64,000 nucleotides of DNA from Rhodamnia argentea (Eukaryota > Streptophyta > Magnoliopsida > Myrtales > Myrtaceae), in the NCBI RefSeq assembly GCF_020921035.1, contig NC_063156.1:4526001-4590000 (forward strand), written 5' to 3'. The stretch's first letter is position 1. Each line of letters starts with the position of its first letter. The translations under genes were made by a program, and so were the position numbers. The notes beneath the pieces are model-generated. The model was given only the letters and a program-made list of their open reading frames with translations, was not told where the DNA came from and did not search any database. Shown here one piece after another: positions 12,572 through 29,480 of the stretch.

Positions 12572-13687
12572 TCCTTAAAATCACATTAACAATACAACTT
12601 TTGGTTGTGCCCTCTTACATGTGATTATAAGTTCTTTACTTTGTGTTTTTTTTTTTTTTTTCGAGATAACTTGGCCATGTAGCCATCGATTAGATAATTT
12701 CCGTTTAACCTAAATCGGATAGTACTCGATTCATGCGTTCATTACATAAGCAAGGCATTTTTACTAGAACCGTATCCAAAATCATACTAGATTCCTAAAT
12801 ATGACAAGGCTGAATCCATTTAGATTGATTCGTAATACTAATTTTCTGTTGAACTAGTCGATTAGCACAACAACAATACCGGTACCGATTTGAGAGGGGA
12901 TGAATATTTTTATTAACAAAATTGGGTGCAAAAACAATTTCCCATTCTTTTAGGATTGCTCGGAGAAATCCACAAGGAAAAATTCCATGCGCCTCAGCAA
13001 ATTTGAATTTTGCCTTTTCATTTTCATCACCGTCGGTTGCTACTCTTCCGAACACGACTAGGGAAAATTGCCTTTTGCACTGTCCGATTTATTGAAAATA
13101 CTTGTCCAAAACTCCGGATTTAGATTAATCCGATCGGATCCATTTCAACTGTCGATTATGTGAATCTTATATATGAGGTTCACACGAGATTCGCATAATC
13201 AATGATTGATAAATCTAATCAAACTAATTCGAGTTCACATTAAAGGAGAAAAAAAAGGAACTTCCCTTCATATATTTTCATTTCCTGGGCATCCGATAGA
13301 GTTCTCCATCCTCGGATACCATATGCATATCGACATTTACATTTTGGCCGTCGAGGAATAGTGTGGGTACGGATGCTTTTTTTGTAATCGGTCCCGGCAA
13401 CCAACTATTTTATCCTATCCTCTAAAAGTCCTGGGCCCCACAGGCCCATGATTCGCTGTGACGGATCATGGGACCCCGCAAAGTTTTGTACGCACCTGGA
13501 AGGCACGTGGCACAATCAGCGGCGGTTGGTCCTATGGTAGGGCCCAGCAAAGCGCCCCTATCCATAGAGAACTTCTTTGGCCGTCCCTTGTTCCGTCTTT
13601 ACCAGCTGCTCGACTAGACATCCCCTTTTCTCTTCTTGACCTTCCTCAAAAAATTGGATTCTCTTTGCATGGTAAGATGACGCAAAA

Positions 13688-13860
13688 ATGAATAATTCGA
13701 GAAATGTTTTCGTAGAGACCGCGTCTGATATTTTTTTATAAAAATAAATACATAAAAAATATTTTCATAGTTTTTAAAAATATATTTTTATTAATTAATT
13801 ACATCAAGTGATATAAGCTGTAATTTTTTAAAAAATATATCCGAGAGACTTCAAGATTAC
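13688..13860. repeat. AT-rich dispersed repeat, copy 1
   Basis: It begins with AATAATTCGAGAAATGTTTT and continues with A/T runs such as TTTTTAAAAATATATTTTTA. Sequences near 45340-45595 and 48700-48895 share this design and several motifs. It is probably a short non-autonomous element, but the low complexity makes the boundaries uncertain. Confidence 0.4.
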
Positions 13861-14127
13861 TTGATTGAATCATTGACCAACTCATATCTTAATGCATCTG
13901 CTCAAATAATGACTCACAACGGCACATTTCCATCAATTCACAAGCTGCGCCGAGTCACCGAACGCAATGACTTCATTGCAATTTTACAGGTTTCCTATGG
14001 TTTGATCAAAGAACTGATAAGTCACTGCACACAATACAATGTCAATCCGACCAAACAATGAAAAGAAAAGAAAAGAAAGAAATGATGCCATTAGCCTTTT
14101 CAAACAAATGGAGATTTCGCCTTCGAA

Positions 14128-18617
<4,490 letters not shown>

Positions 18618-18895
18618 TGCCACCTCCACCTCCACCTCCACCTCCACCAACTCTCTCTCTCTCTCCTCGGACGGCAATTTGAATTGAAATCAAAGACTGA
18701 TTTTTGGTGGGCCACACCGAAACAGCCCAGTCGGTATTTGGGCCCATTTACAACCAATTGGCTCGGTCTACGTTTAATGGGCCACGAACGCACGGAAACG
18801 CTTCAGTGGGCTACTTTGGAAGCAGCAACTAGCAAAGTTGGCATTAGGGTTTTCACTCTGTTCCTATAAATCTCCCTTGGCTTTCTCTCTACCTA
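18618..18895. promoter_or_regulatory. Bidirectional promoter between AUG2 and the snoRNA transcription unit
   Basis: The plus strand has a telo-box-like ATTAGGGTTTT at 18843-18853 and a TATAAAT at 18865-18871, followed by a pyrimidine-rich start region at about 18880-18900. Telo boxes next to TATA elements are typical of plant ribosomal-protein and snoRNA/translation genes (established knowledge). Augmin 2 starts about 250 bases away on the other strand, so both units probably share this interval. Confidence 0.6.
18621..18648 (+). repeat. CTCCAC hexanucleotide microsatellite
   Basis: About four and a half copies of CACCTC lie immediately upstream of the chosen augmin 2 ATG. If the upstream ATG at 18677 were used they would encode alternating Val-Glu on the minus strand. 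Confidence 0.85.
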
Positions 18896-20200
18896 TGTTC
18901 AGATTCATTCTGGTTTAGCGAGGACGACGAGTTCCGTAGAAGGGTAAGTTTTGGGGTTCTTAGGGTTTCTTCTGCGCGGCCGAATCACGATCCCAATGAG
19001 GAAGAATACCCAGAAAGATAGGAAGTGCCGTATGACACTCCAAAACGGCAAGCGGGGCTCACTCGCCGTCGCTCACCCGTTTCCCATCCACCGATCGCGT
19101 CTGTGTCCTTCGTCGGAGCCTCTCGAGATCGGTCGGGACCGTGGTGGTCGACGGCGGTCAGGTGGGTCCCCTAGCCGTGGGTGATTTGAAACGGGTCTCT
19201 GAGGGTTTTCGCTTCTTCCTTTTTCTTTGATTGAAAAGCTCGAGCTTTTGAAGGTCCGAGCCACGTCGCCGGTAGCCGGAAAAGGCATTGACCGGCGATG
19301 CTATGATTGGACCGAGAGAGATTTGATTCGCTCTTTGATAGGAACCTGTGGACCTTCATATCTGTGGTCTACGGAGCCGTTTTTGGCGATCACATTCTAG
19401 CAGTTTTTTTGTTTTTGTTTTGTTATTGAGGTTTTCTTTTCAATTTGAATTTATTTATCTGATTAAGATTTATTAGGTCAAGCATCTTTTAAGTATTTCT
19501 TTTTCGTTTATGCAAATAGGAAATAGAGTGATAAGACGAGAAGCCAATGATGATTTCTGTTTCTGTTGGAATTACCGGCTGAATACTTTACATTGATGTC
19601 AATTCTTACTGGCTGTATCTGAGGCTTCCATAAAATGAATTTTCATTCATCGTAAATTATTTTGTTTAGGACACAAATCAGATGTGCCGTATTCTTATTA
19701 TTATTTTTTTTTTTGGTGGGAAGTATTCTTAGTTTAATTTAAAAAAAAAAAAAAAAAAGATGTCGGCCAAACCTGTTACTTGCCGAATTTCAGATTTGAT
19801 CTGAACACTGCAAGAGAGTTTTACTCACCGCAATTGACATAAAAGTTGGCCGCGTAAGGGTTTTGAAGTGAACATTTGAGGGGGACATTGTTTTTAAGTG
19901 TACATAAGGGTCAGAATGGACAGTTGTATATAAATAAGTGGACATTGTACATTGTAGTGCCCTAATTAGCTCGTTATTAAACACGGCATGTTCACACCAG
20001 AGAGCAGCCAGCCTTTTTATTACTTCTTGGAAGCTGATGACAAATATATGGAGTTTCAGACCATTCTACAAAATGGACTGCCAAAAAAACTTGCGAACTG
20101 ATCCTCGTGGGAAAAAATTAGCGTTTGCTAATGTTGATCTAGTTAGTGGCCCTACAAATTGTCCTAAATAGAGCATGTATCCACAAATTAGATTGGGATT
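18896..20200 (+). ncRNA. Putative snoRNA host transcript (spliced, probably non-coding)
   Basis: Downstream of the TATA/telo-box promoter an exon-like segment ends at 18943 with AGAAGG followed by GTAAGTTTTG, a consensus splice donor. Short plus-strand frames (for example 18951-19184 and 19938-20171) show no known protein, so I infer a non-coding or weakly coding host. The box C/D snoRNA at 19540-19628 lies downstream, possibly within its intron. A second TATA-like TATATAAATA near 19928 precedes unassigned sequence. The transcript end and acceptor sites cannot be fixed from sequence alone. Confidence 0.4.
19540..19628 (+). ncRNA. Box C/D small nucleolar RNA
   Basis: All hallmark elements are present in order. 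The terminal stem is GAAGCC (19540-19545) with GGCTTC (19623-19628). Box C is ATGATGA (19547-19553), box D' CTGA (19579-19582), a C'-like TTGATGT (19593-19599) and box D CTGA (19619-19622). The spacer before D' contains TGGAATTACCG, an 11-nt exact complement of CGGUAAUUCCA, part of the universally conserved 18S segment CCGCGGUAAUUCCAGC. By the five-nucleotide rule it would guide 2'-O-methylation of the U in CGGU. From memory this is the position modified by human SNORD65 (Um627), but I cannot check the numbering. I did not identify the target of the D spacer. Confidence 0.82.
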
Positions 20201-20263
20201 GGATGCATTTTATGAGAAAGAATAGCTTTGAATCCTGCACCTACACGGACGTGGACAATTATT

Positions 20264-23200
20264 CTAAGTAGGAGGGAAAAATCTGTTCAAGTTGAATGGC
20301 AATGTGTAGAACTCTTCGTTCCTGTTGTCTCCTCTAAACGTCCTGAACTTCACCCACCAGGGCATCCCGCGGTCCTTCTTCGACTTCTCGACTTCCAGCG
20401 TGTTGTCGAGGAAGACGGCGACGATCAAGCCCACGGTCGCCGGGGATGAGAATATGGTATTCAGAAATGCATTGAACTGCAGAAGAACCAATTCGTGTAA
20501 ATTTCTGCAATGTGAAGGGAATGGTAATGGCAGGCCATTCTCATAAACCAATTCCTTGGATGATCAGTCATCAGGAAGCAACTTACCCATCCAGCATTAG
20601 TGTGAACAAGGCCCTCGCGAGCGGGTGTCCAGTATTCATAGAAGAATTGGGGAACCGATATTCCAAGAAAGAGGGAGAGTCCAGTAATGATGAGGTTCCT
20701 CATGGAATTCATGTTTGTGAACTGAAGGAAGGACAATCCCACAGAAGCTGCAAAGAAATAGGGAGAAAAGTAAAACACCAGCAATCTTGGTTGGCTGAAA
20801 TGACGAATAAGTAGGCAAACACAAGTTAGCTGCGTACCTACAAGGCCGAAGAGAACACAGTACAGCGCAGCAAATATTGGGAAGGGTATGGAAGCAAATA
20901 CAGCTCCAAATTTTCCTGACATTTTACCAAAATAAAAGGATTTGAAATATTGTATCAAAAACTATATCCAATCTTGCTCATTGTAGATCAATTTAGCTCT
21001 TGCAGGCTCAAATCTCTCTTATTATGAGAGTTTGAAGCGTCAAGCAGAAAGTAATGGCACCATATATGCAATTATTCTGGAGCCTTAAGTAAGTAATACC
21101 AACCTAAGATAGAAAAGAACATCATGAAGGCAGCAGATAATTGCACAACTCTCCGACTTCCAACCCGTGTTAGTCCAAGGAGTCCCACGTTCTCTCTGAA
21201 ATAGACGACATAAGATCTTTGTCAAGCATATGCTGATCGCAGTACGGACGCAAACAAAAGTTGTCACCATAAATAGCCAGGTTTCCGACCAAATAAATAA
21301 ATAAAAATACATAGCCAGGTGGAACATGCGTTCTTACACAGAAACTGTAGAGCCAGTGCCAGTTCCAAAAAGACCATCTAGTAAGATTCCAATCCCCTGC
21401 CAAATGAAAACATCTCAGCAAGACACTAATAATCCAAGCATTCAGTTGGGTCAAGCAGAATACTGAGAAGATCACTCTGAACCTTTACATCTTTGTAAAT
21501 TCAGACACGCCATGCAGGAAGGTGCTAGCAAAACTCTGGCCTTACTTCTGTAATTAGACCTATCTCATATTTCATTAAATACATCATTCCATCTTTCCAT
21601 TGATTTCGATCATACTCGATTTCGCTATATAATGGGGAAAGTATTCGGACTGATTTCCAGTTTAACGCCAGCTACAATCCATATTATCTTTTACATAAAT
21701 TAACACTGCCACAGGGATCATCCCCCAATTTCTTCCAAGCAATTTGCTCTTAAAAGTCTGACTAATCAGGAATTCAGGTTTATAATATAATCAGTACTGT
21801 TTGAGTTTCTTGAATTCCTGTAAGCATTCTACCAGCATTGCCATCATTACACCAGTGAACACAAGACATCACGTATGGAACTGAGTAGAAATGATATTGA
21901 CAATGTTAAGGTGTCCCTGATTACTCTCCCTGACAATCCAACAAAGAGATTATGGCTGACAAATGTGTATGTAATTGCATGAGGTTACTAAGAGTACATA
22001 CCTAATTGAAATTTCTTACCAGTAGGTCTTTTAACACCCTAGTAACAGCTTCCATAGATTCTACAAGAAATTCATTAAGCGCATAAACTTTGTAATGGAA
22101 CCTCATCTTTTTTCAAATATATTTCACTTGTTCACACCAAAAAGCTGCCAGGGCAGGAGGCAAGAAATAACTGTTTTGCTGTTGCTGTGTCAAACCAACT
22201 TACCTGCCAGCCAATGCCACGACTCAATACATAAGCCGGAGGTGGAGTAGCAATTGCCAACCGAGAAGCTGCCTTGTATGCGCCGGTGGACTGGACATGA
22301 TCCATAATATTAATAAGGCATTCCAGAAAGACAGAAAAATCCTTCAACTAACAAACATCATGGCAAGCCTTTTAATGAGTTTCAATCCTTGAGGCATCAT
22401 TTAAAATTTATGACCCGTGATTAGTGTAACTGGATCCAACTTTCATAACAAGAGTGGGACATCCTAAATCATTTTAGAGTTGCCTTATTTTTCATTTCCA
22501 AATACAATGGTTACACACAGAAATCACTTACATACCTCAACCATTGACACAAGAACTGAAGACATCATTGCAAAAGAATGGCCAGCTGAGAAAGTTGGCG
22601 GCCCCCATTGTAGAGGGTAAGGGAACTTAAACCTGCAAGATATCAAACATAAGTTGTTGAATCCAGCAAAAATCAGAAAATGAGGTGAAGTTGCTGAAAT
22701 ACCATGGGGCAGTAGATATAAGGTTCGCCCTATCTGTACGGCAACTTCGTTGAGTAATGACGGGCCTATCTCGATAAGCCCCACTGGCGGTCAAGATGAG
22801 TGAATAGATCCAGACGAATGCGACACAGATCAGTACAGGGAATCTTTCGAAGATAGGGAAATCTCTCATTACTCTTATGTGCTTTAGATACTGCAATATA
22901 CAGGCAACTATACTTAACAAAGATACAATTGACTGACATGGATAAGCTTTGGAGCAAACGAACATTTGAAACAACATACTTGTGACACTCCAATGACCAT
23001 CAGCAGCATGGGTATCCCAATTTCAACACACTGGCCCAACTGAAAATAAGATCCTCGAGGATTAATCCCCGCAATATTTCAGGAAAATCAATGATAACAA
23101 AACAAGAATCTCCCCCCGAGTTATAGGAACATATTGATATAGTTAGTCTTTTTGCAATGTATATGGAAAGTCAAGTAGAAAAGGAAAATGAAAAAGATAT

Positions 23201-26200
23201 TGAGGCATAAGTACGATGCTTTTCATGGACATTATTTCATCATAAACGGTACCAAATTATTCCATCCATTTTGTAATATTGCATTATCACTTACCGAGGG
23301 AAAACCCCTTTGAAACAACCCTAGTCCAACCAATCCCACAACAGGTGCCATACCAAGAGGACTGAAAAAGCTGAAAAGAATAGCGCATTTTTTAGAATAC
23401 AAGGAAGTTGAATTTTCTTTAGCTTTGTGGTAGCAGCCCAGTACCGTGAGAAGAGACCCCAAACTTGGCTGTACCCCAAGACAATTTGTATGCTCGAAGC
23501 CACAATGAGAGCCCCTTGGATTGCACGCATTGTTTGCAGAAATCTCTGGAAACCAGAAAGAGGATCTTTATTAAATCTGGTGAAAAAATAACCAACCAAA
23601 ACCTTTGCCAAAGGAGCAAAACATGAAGATGGGAAGGACACGGAACAGTCTAATTTAACATCAAGAATCGATATGGTTGATGCACCGGTAAGAATCTATT
23701 TATCCTTTATTCTCAGCATACGATTTTACCCGAGAGATCGAAACATAGGGTAGCAACTATGTAAAACCATCAGTACCAATACCCATGCTCAAAGAATTGT
23801 ACGCATTGCTTTTTGAATCAAGAAAGGTAGGAGAGGAGTGACTCGAAAAGAAGATAACAGTCCAACCCAAAACCTAGCCAAAATGTAGGGGGGACTACAT
23901 GAAATAAGTCCCACCGATGCTCCATAAACAAGCCATAGGAACTATAATTTTTAAGACGGCGCTCACATGGAAACTGAGCTGAGAACGACACGTCGGACAT
24001 GGAAGCTCACACACGAAATAAATCCGAGTAAAGCTTGGCTGTCATACCATATTAGGATGTCCAACGAAAAAGCTTAAGCTAACATATTAAGGGAAACTAC
24101 ATAAATATAGGGCCTGTTGATACCCTAGAGACAAGGGGACACACTGTAACAAGCAGGAACGAGTAGTTAAATTGCGGATGTAAATATTAAGCAAGAGTTC
24201 TTCTATGGCCAGAAAACAAGTTTAAACTTCATAGATTTACTCCCATTCATTTCCCATCTACCACAAACTTACTTCGTGAGAATCATCGATCTTCTGCAAT
24301 CTTGAGTCGCCTATGATGTAAACAATAGGAACAACGTACGCAAAGGATCCTCCAACTACTGCTGGCAACCTTGTTCCAAAAAGTGCCTGGAGAAGTGTAT
24401 TAATGCCAGCAACAAAGAGCAAAGTTTGTATCACTCGAGCCTTGTCACCCTGGTTGAGTTGGCCAGAATATTAGTGGTAATGCAAACCAGCCACAAGAGT
24501 AGAAAATCAATATTACAGCAAATGATTTTACTGAAGGGAAAAATTGAATCTACTCATGAGTCCTCCTAGAAGACATCGCGCGTCAAATTAGATCAGATAA
24601 AATGATCAAAAGAACCGCAGACGAGAGAAAATATTTAGACAAACAAAGGAAGACAAAGATAATATCCGCATGCAGGAAATCCGAAACTAGAGTGTCGTAT
24701 ATGGATCTGTAAATAGTAAATCAACTTGCTGGTGTATGGTGAGAGGGTATTATCAGGAGGCAAAAGAAATCCACGAAGGTCCGTCAGAAGCTAACAAGGA
24801 AACGGAGGTCATTCTGCGGAGATTAGCTTACATCACTCCCTCCCATCATTGGCACAAGCATTGAAGGGAGCATTACACTGGTTCCCAGCATCAGAATGTA
24901 ATTCTGAAATGCCAATAAGATAGTTTCAGCTGCAAGACAAACTTTGAAAATTAAAAAAAGCAAAACATTAAACAAATCGAAGGGAAAACTATAAAACAGA
25001 GGAGCCCCCATTCTTTCAGCAGAATTCATTCATGAGAAGAGAATAGGAAGTACATACTAGGTATCGATTTTAAATTGCCAAGACAAACTATAAATTGAAT
25101 GTTCTTCCATGCTCCATGCAAAGGAGGTTAAAATTGTCATACACTCACTTAACATCAGCCTGTCCTCATGCGAGCATGTATCTTTAATGGAAAAAGCCAC
25201 CAAGGCACAAATGTCCTTAGTATAAGGGACATGTTAAAACGACAATGAATTTGGATTCCGATTTTACAAAAAGAGAACATAGCGATTCGTAATTATGCTT
25301 CGGGTAAGTAATTCTAATTCCCCATTCATCACAAGCAGGTTCCTCTATCTCCGCATGAAGAGCACTGCGCATTCAATGCACAGGGATACTCTGGATAACT
25401 TAAGCCACTAAGACGCAATTTCTTTTGCCAAAAGGAATCTCTAGAAATGTCGTTGGAATCTCTTTCTCGATTATCCATTCACTCTAATTCATTGCATAAT
25501 TCTTAAAGCATTCCTCTGCAGCATGGCCTCTCTGCTCATAGAGATGCAACTGTCTACTCTAGAAGATGCACTTCCATCCAAGCGAAGAGATTGCATGAGC
25601 TTGTTTAGTGGGGACATTACTAAAGGTAATCAAGAAACAAAATCGCTTCTTAAGCAAGGAACTGCGACTCCAGTCTCGACTGCTTTCCCCTTGCACCTTT
25701 ATTCCGGACCAAAATCAAAGCTATACCGCATGAAATGTTTTTAAACCAGCAACATCAGAAGGCAGAAGCAGAGAGGTGGAAGCTAGCTCTCGGAAGTCAG
25801 GTTTGGCAATATTAAGCTTTTAACCAGGTGATTTTCTGGTAAACTAGAAATTTGGAGAAGAGAAGGCAAATGCCGATTCCAAGTAAGGAGTTCAACTTGC
25901 CGTCACTGATTCCGTTCCCTCACGTAATCAAAGCCACACCGCACTCATTCGAACAATCGCATAACACAGCACGAACAAGCTAATCCTAGCACACACGAGA
26001 ATGCCGCGTCCCTCCGAGCACAAAATTTTGCCACGTGAACCACCTCGACACACAAGCGAACCAACTCTCGCTCGAGGCACCAGCAATCAAACAGCGTCAC
26101 CGTGTCCGGGGACCGTCATTCCTCGGCACGGCGCGGCCAGAAAGGGACGCGCGAGGGACTCGGTGATCGGAGGGCAGATTATGGAAGAGATTGGACGCGG

Positions 26201-26283
26201 GCGTTACCCCAGGGAGGGTTGGAGTCTATGCAGTACTCCAGGTCCTGTAGCTGGTCCATCGGAGGGTGCGCTATGTCCGCCAT
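20264..26283 (-). CDS. Nucleobase-ascorbate transporter (NAT/NCS2), NAT1-3 clade
   Basis: Fourteen minus-strand exons: 26283-26208, 24929-24832, 24449-24273, 23545-23445, 23370-23295, 23039-22980, 22890-22703, 22632-22536, 22290-22204, 21396-21338, 21195-21104, 20915-20838, 20747-20587 and 20476-20264. They join in phase to 520 residues, normal for plant NATs. The N-terminus HPPMDQLQDLEYCIDSNPPW and the C-terminus EEFYTLPFNLNRFFPPT are diagnostic. The NAT signature is E341-N-V-G-L-L-G-L-T-R350. The family forms 14-helix plasma-membrane symporters for purines, uracil or xanthine. The usual TM1 Gln-His pair is Gln34-Asn35 here, which may be a subclade trait. TM domains run throughout, and the Arg/Lys-rich loop before the C-terminus (KSKKDRGMPWWVKFRTFRGD) is conserved. 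The 1.3-kb first intron follows a GA-rich leader. Confidence 0.94.
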
Positions 26284-27479
26284 TTTCCTTCCCAAAGAAG
26301 CTTCACGTTGCTTCTGCTTCCGCTTCTGCTTCCACACACGCTCGCTCGCAGAGGGGGAGAGAGAGAGAGTTGGAGAAGAAGATGAAGGAGGAGAAGGAGG
26401 AAGAAAAAGCAACAACAGATAAAAAGTGGAGCAAAAAAGTTGAAAGTTAAAAAAAAAAAAAAGGAGAGGAGAGAGAGAGAGAACGGAAAAATATGCAAAG
26501 CAAAGCAAGCAAGCTTCTCCCTCTCTCCGGCTGTGCAGTTTCTTCAGCCGATACTCTGCTTCTCTCTCTATATTTCTTTTTGAAAATCTGCAGTTAAGCC
26601 AGAGGAACGATTTGCCCCTATCCCTCTTCGGTAATTACGAAAGAGCCATCCGGGCCCCACTACGTCCGCAGAAACAGCACAAGGAAGTAATTAATTTCCA
26701 TGTTCATTTCAATTTAATTTAGTACTCCGCACATTAATTGCTGGGAGCGATTATTCCTTTCTTGGTCCTGGAGGGGGATGAGATGGTCGCCTTTTTCAGT
26801 ACTACAACAAGGTGGAATTAGTCATTAAATTTAATCTGAATGTCCCGTCCGGGAGTTTGCAGGATTGAGCTATTTTTATTTTACTTTATCTTGTTTTGTT
26901 TCATTTGTTATTCGAAAGGTCCGAACGAACGCGCGTGATGATATTTCTGGAGTAGAAATTCACTTGATTACGTAATTTTATTTTTTTTTAATTTCTGGAG
27001 TATTTTTTTTTTTTTTTGTTTCAAGAGTAATTTTGGAGTTATTTGAGGAAGTAAAAAAATTACTTTTCTTCGTAAGCGAAAAATTAACATCTGATTAGAA
27101 ATTAATTTCTAGAGGGGAAAGTGCTGCTACGCGCGTCCTAAGTTGGCATGATGGTAGTAGTGTTTTCCTCGACAGGCGTTGAAGGTATAACTCTAGGAGA
27201 GTGGGTCCACAGGGCATTTTGACTAGTGCGAAGGACAAAAGAAAGAAGTTGGATTTAATTGCATGGGACGGGTAACGTGGCCATGGTCAAATAGAGGAAA
27301 ACGCAGCTCCGCCACCTTATGACACAGCATCCTCTTATGGTCCCATGGACCGTTGAGGTCACACGCATCATCACCGTTAGTCGATGATAAATAATCTCGC
27401 CCACGTCCTCGAAAATTAGGATGCCGAGTCGAATAGCATGCCGCCTGTCGAAACGAGGATCGTGACGAGATTCGGGAGA

Positions 27480-27890
27480 GCTATTCGGATAGCAAAGCGA
27501 TTTCGTTTCATTCGGAGTTGTCCCATATCGGTTGTGGATAGGATCGGTGATCGGCTTGTCAATGTGAAGAAAAGCTTCACTTTTAAGTTAATTTTTGGGT
27601 AAGATACTCACGACCGTCCACTATCGGTATCAGCGTAACAATCACACGGGAAGGTGTATGTCGTTCTTGCTCGGAATCGGGGGCTGATATGTGAGGAGAG
27701 GATTATTAAGTTATCTCATATTGATTGCGAAAGGGATTGATGGTGGTCAGTTTATAAATATGGCGGAAAATCTCATATAACTCAAAGAGCGAGGGAGGGC
27801 CAAGACGGGCCAACACATTTGACCCGATATCACGTCATGAGAATACCGTAAGATCCGGTGGTCGGGACAGGCCACGCCTTAGTAGGGGTT
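27480..27890. mobile_element. Possible degenerate LTR/TRIM-like remnant
   Basis: The stretch carries phrases I associate with plant LTR-type elements: CCCATATCGGTTGTGGATAG at about 27522, a second related TCTCATATTGATTGCG at about 27714, and TCGGTATCAGCGTAAC at about 27624, loosely like the TGGTATCAGAGC primer-binding context. A TATA-like TTTATAAATATGG lies near 27750. No coding domain or paired LTR was found, so this is a tentative remnant. Confidence 0.3.
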
Positions 27891-28778
27891 ATTCTAGGAA
27901 CAATCCTCCTGTCGTGTTACAGTAAATTGTGGGAGGGATTCTATGGTCGAGGGAGGGTAAAAGAGAGAAGCGGGAAAGAAAGGCAGAAGAGAGCAAAAAC
28001 CTTGGAATAATAATCGTCACCTTAGTCCTGTCACGTAACTTTCCAAATCTTAAAATCTCAGAAAGCCTCTCTGGCGAGAGGGCCGTCGTATGCCTTTCGG
28101 GGTTGGCCCGCCAATGGCAACTTTGCCTCGCCAATCTTAAAGAATCGATGAATCAGCTGGTGGAGAATCGGAATGGGGGGGCCCATTTGTTCGGGTGACT
28201 TATCCGACCACTTTTACCTCACCAAGAAGGCAAAAATAAAATAAAATAGAGGGGGAGTAATGAACGACACTGCAGAGACCGTACCCTACAAATTCAATTG
28301 GACAGTTCATAAGAGTCGGTCAGATCGGCAGAGAGGGGGGCAATTGGGTTGGTGCCCCCAAGTAACTGTTCCATTCACTAGCCTCCTCAATCGGGAGAGG
28401 GGAGAGAAGATGGATTTTGTTCAAACCCACATGTGAATGGGGCAATGCTCAATGTGCTACGAATTAATTTGCGAAGTCGACGGATCAAAATAATGGGACG
28501 CGCGATAACGGATCATTTGAATAAGCGGGTCGTATTCAACATTTAGTATCGGTCTGCTCCTTCGTTTGATATGCCGACTCCATGTGCCATTTCAATGTGA
28601 CTGGCATCTAGTGCGATTATATGCTTTCATCGTTTTTTCATGATATGAGAATAATTTTGGGGATTACAAGATAGAATAATAGCAAATCCTCCTCTTAAGT
28701 TATTTTGTACTCTGTATGGAAACTGATCGAACGTCACACGAGATGGACTATTTGCTATGTGATCAACGCGAAACCGAT

Positions 28779-28833
28779 TGTAGCATCAAATTTTTTTTTT
28801 TTTTTTTTTTGGTCCAAACTGTAGCATCAAATT
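28779..28833 (-). mobile_element. Poly(A) micro-retroposon with 14 bp perfect target duplication
   Basis: TGTAGCATCAAATT is present at 28779-28792 and 28820-28833. The insert is a poly(T) run followed by GGTCCAAAC, so the minus strand reads GTTTGGACC and then poly(A). Confidence 0.75.
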
Positions 28834-29418
28834 GATTAGTAATACGCAGCATAAATTTCTCCTGTACGGTTTGTTGAGAAATTAAATGAGACGAAAAGGG
28901 CTTGTGCTGCCACGAGTTTTGTTCCAATTTCCCTTTTTCCTTTTTCCTTCTTAAAGGGAGGGGCAGTGCAACTGGGAGAGAATATATGCTGGCAAGGTGT
29001 GCAGAGGAGTGAGGGCTGCTTTCGCAAACACGTGAAAAAGGAGTGGCAGTGTCGTAAATTAACGCGTCGAGGGAGGATAGTTCCGACTTGGTCCAACCCT
29101 TTAAAGTCGAAAAATAGAAAAGGAGAAGGTTTGCACGCACGTGCGGGCGCTAAATCTGATTCATGCGCTCTCTCAACTATCCAGCAAACTTCGCTTACTC
29201 CAAATGTTTCCCGCTAAAAACGGCTCCCCCAATTTCAAAACGTCACTGCGTTTTGCTCCCCTCCTAACGATACAATCCCCTGTTTTTCTGTAGGGTTTCT
29301 TGGTTTTTCCCCCCTTTGGGCTGATTTGTTGATAGGAAAAGAAAAAGGTCTGGACAAATCTTTTCTCAACGGAAACAACTAACCTTACGCTCATGCAAGA
29401 TCATATAAAACAAAACAA

Positions 29419-29480
29419 ATGAGCTGGTGAAATGGCTAAATACTTTGTTTGGAAGAGACGGATCAAATCCCGTATTCAAA
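29419..29480 (+). mobile_element. Possible tRNA-derived SINE head (A/B box-like)
   Basis: TGGTGAAATGG at about 29424 resembles a Pol III A box, and GGATCAAATCC at about 29459 resembles a degenerate B box at tRNA-like spacing. I could not find a matching poly(A) end or flanking duplication, so this is only a hint of a decayed SINE. Confidence 0.25.

Larger units (their letters stand above)
9481..14127. other. 4.6 kb intergenic region, no gene seen
   Basis: This region holds the upstream DNA of the membrane-protein gene (GC-rich leader to about 9800) and then AT-rich spacer up to the augmin 2 stop codon. The short ORFs have no recognisable domains and biased composition. Recognisable contents are the inverted-repeat element at 12071-12571 and an AT-rich repeat at about 13690-13850 that resembles ones near 45.3 and 48.7 kb. 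Confidence 0.6.

Noticed and set aside
20020..20095. Second possible C/D snoRNA (CTGATGA ... CTGA)
   Set aside because: The C box has a non-consensus first base, there is no terminal stem, and no convincing D'/C' pair is present.
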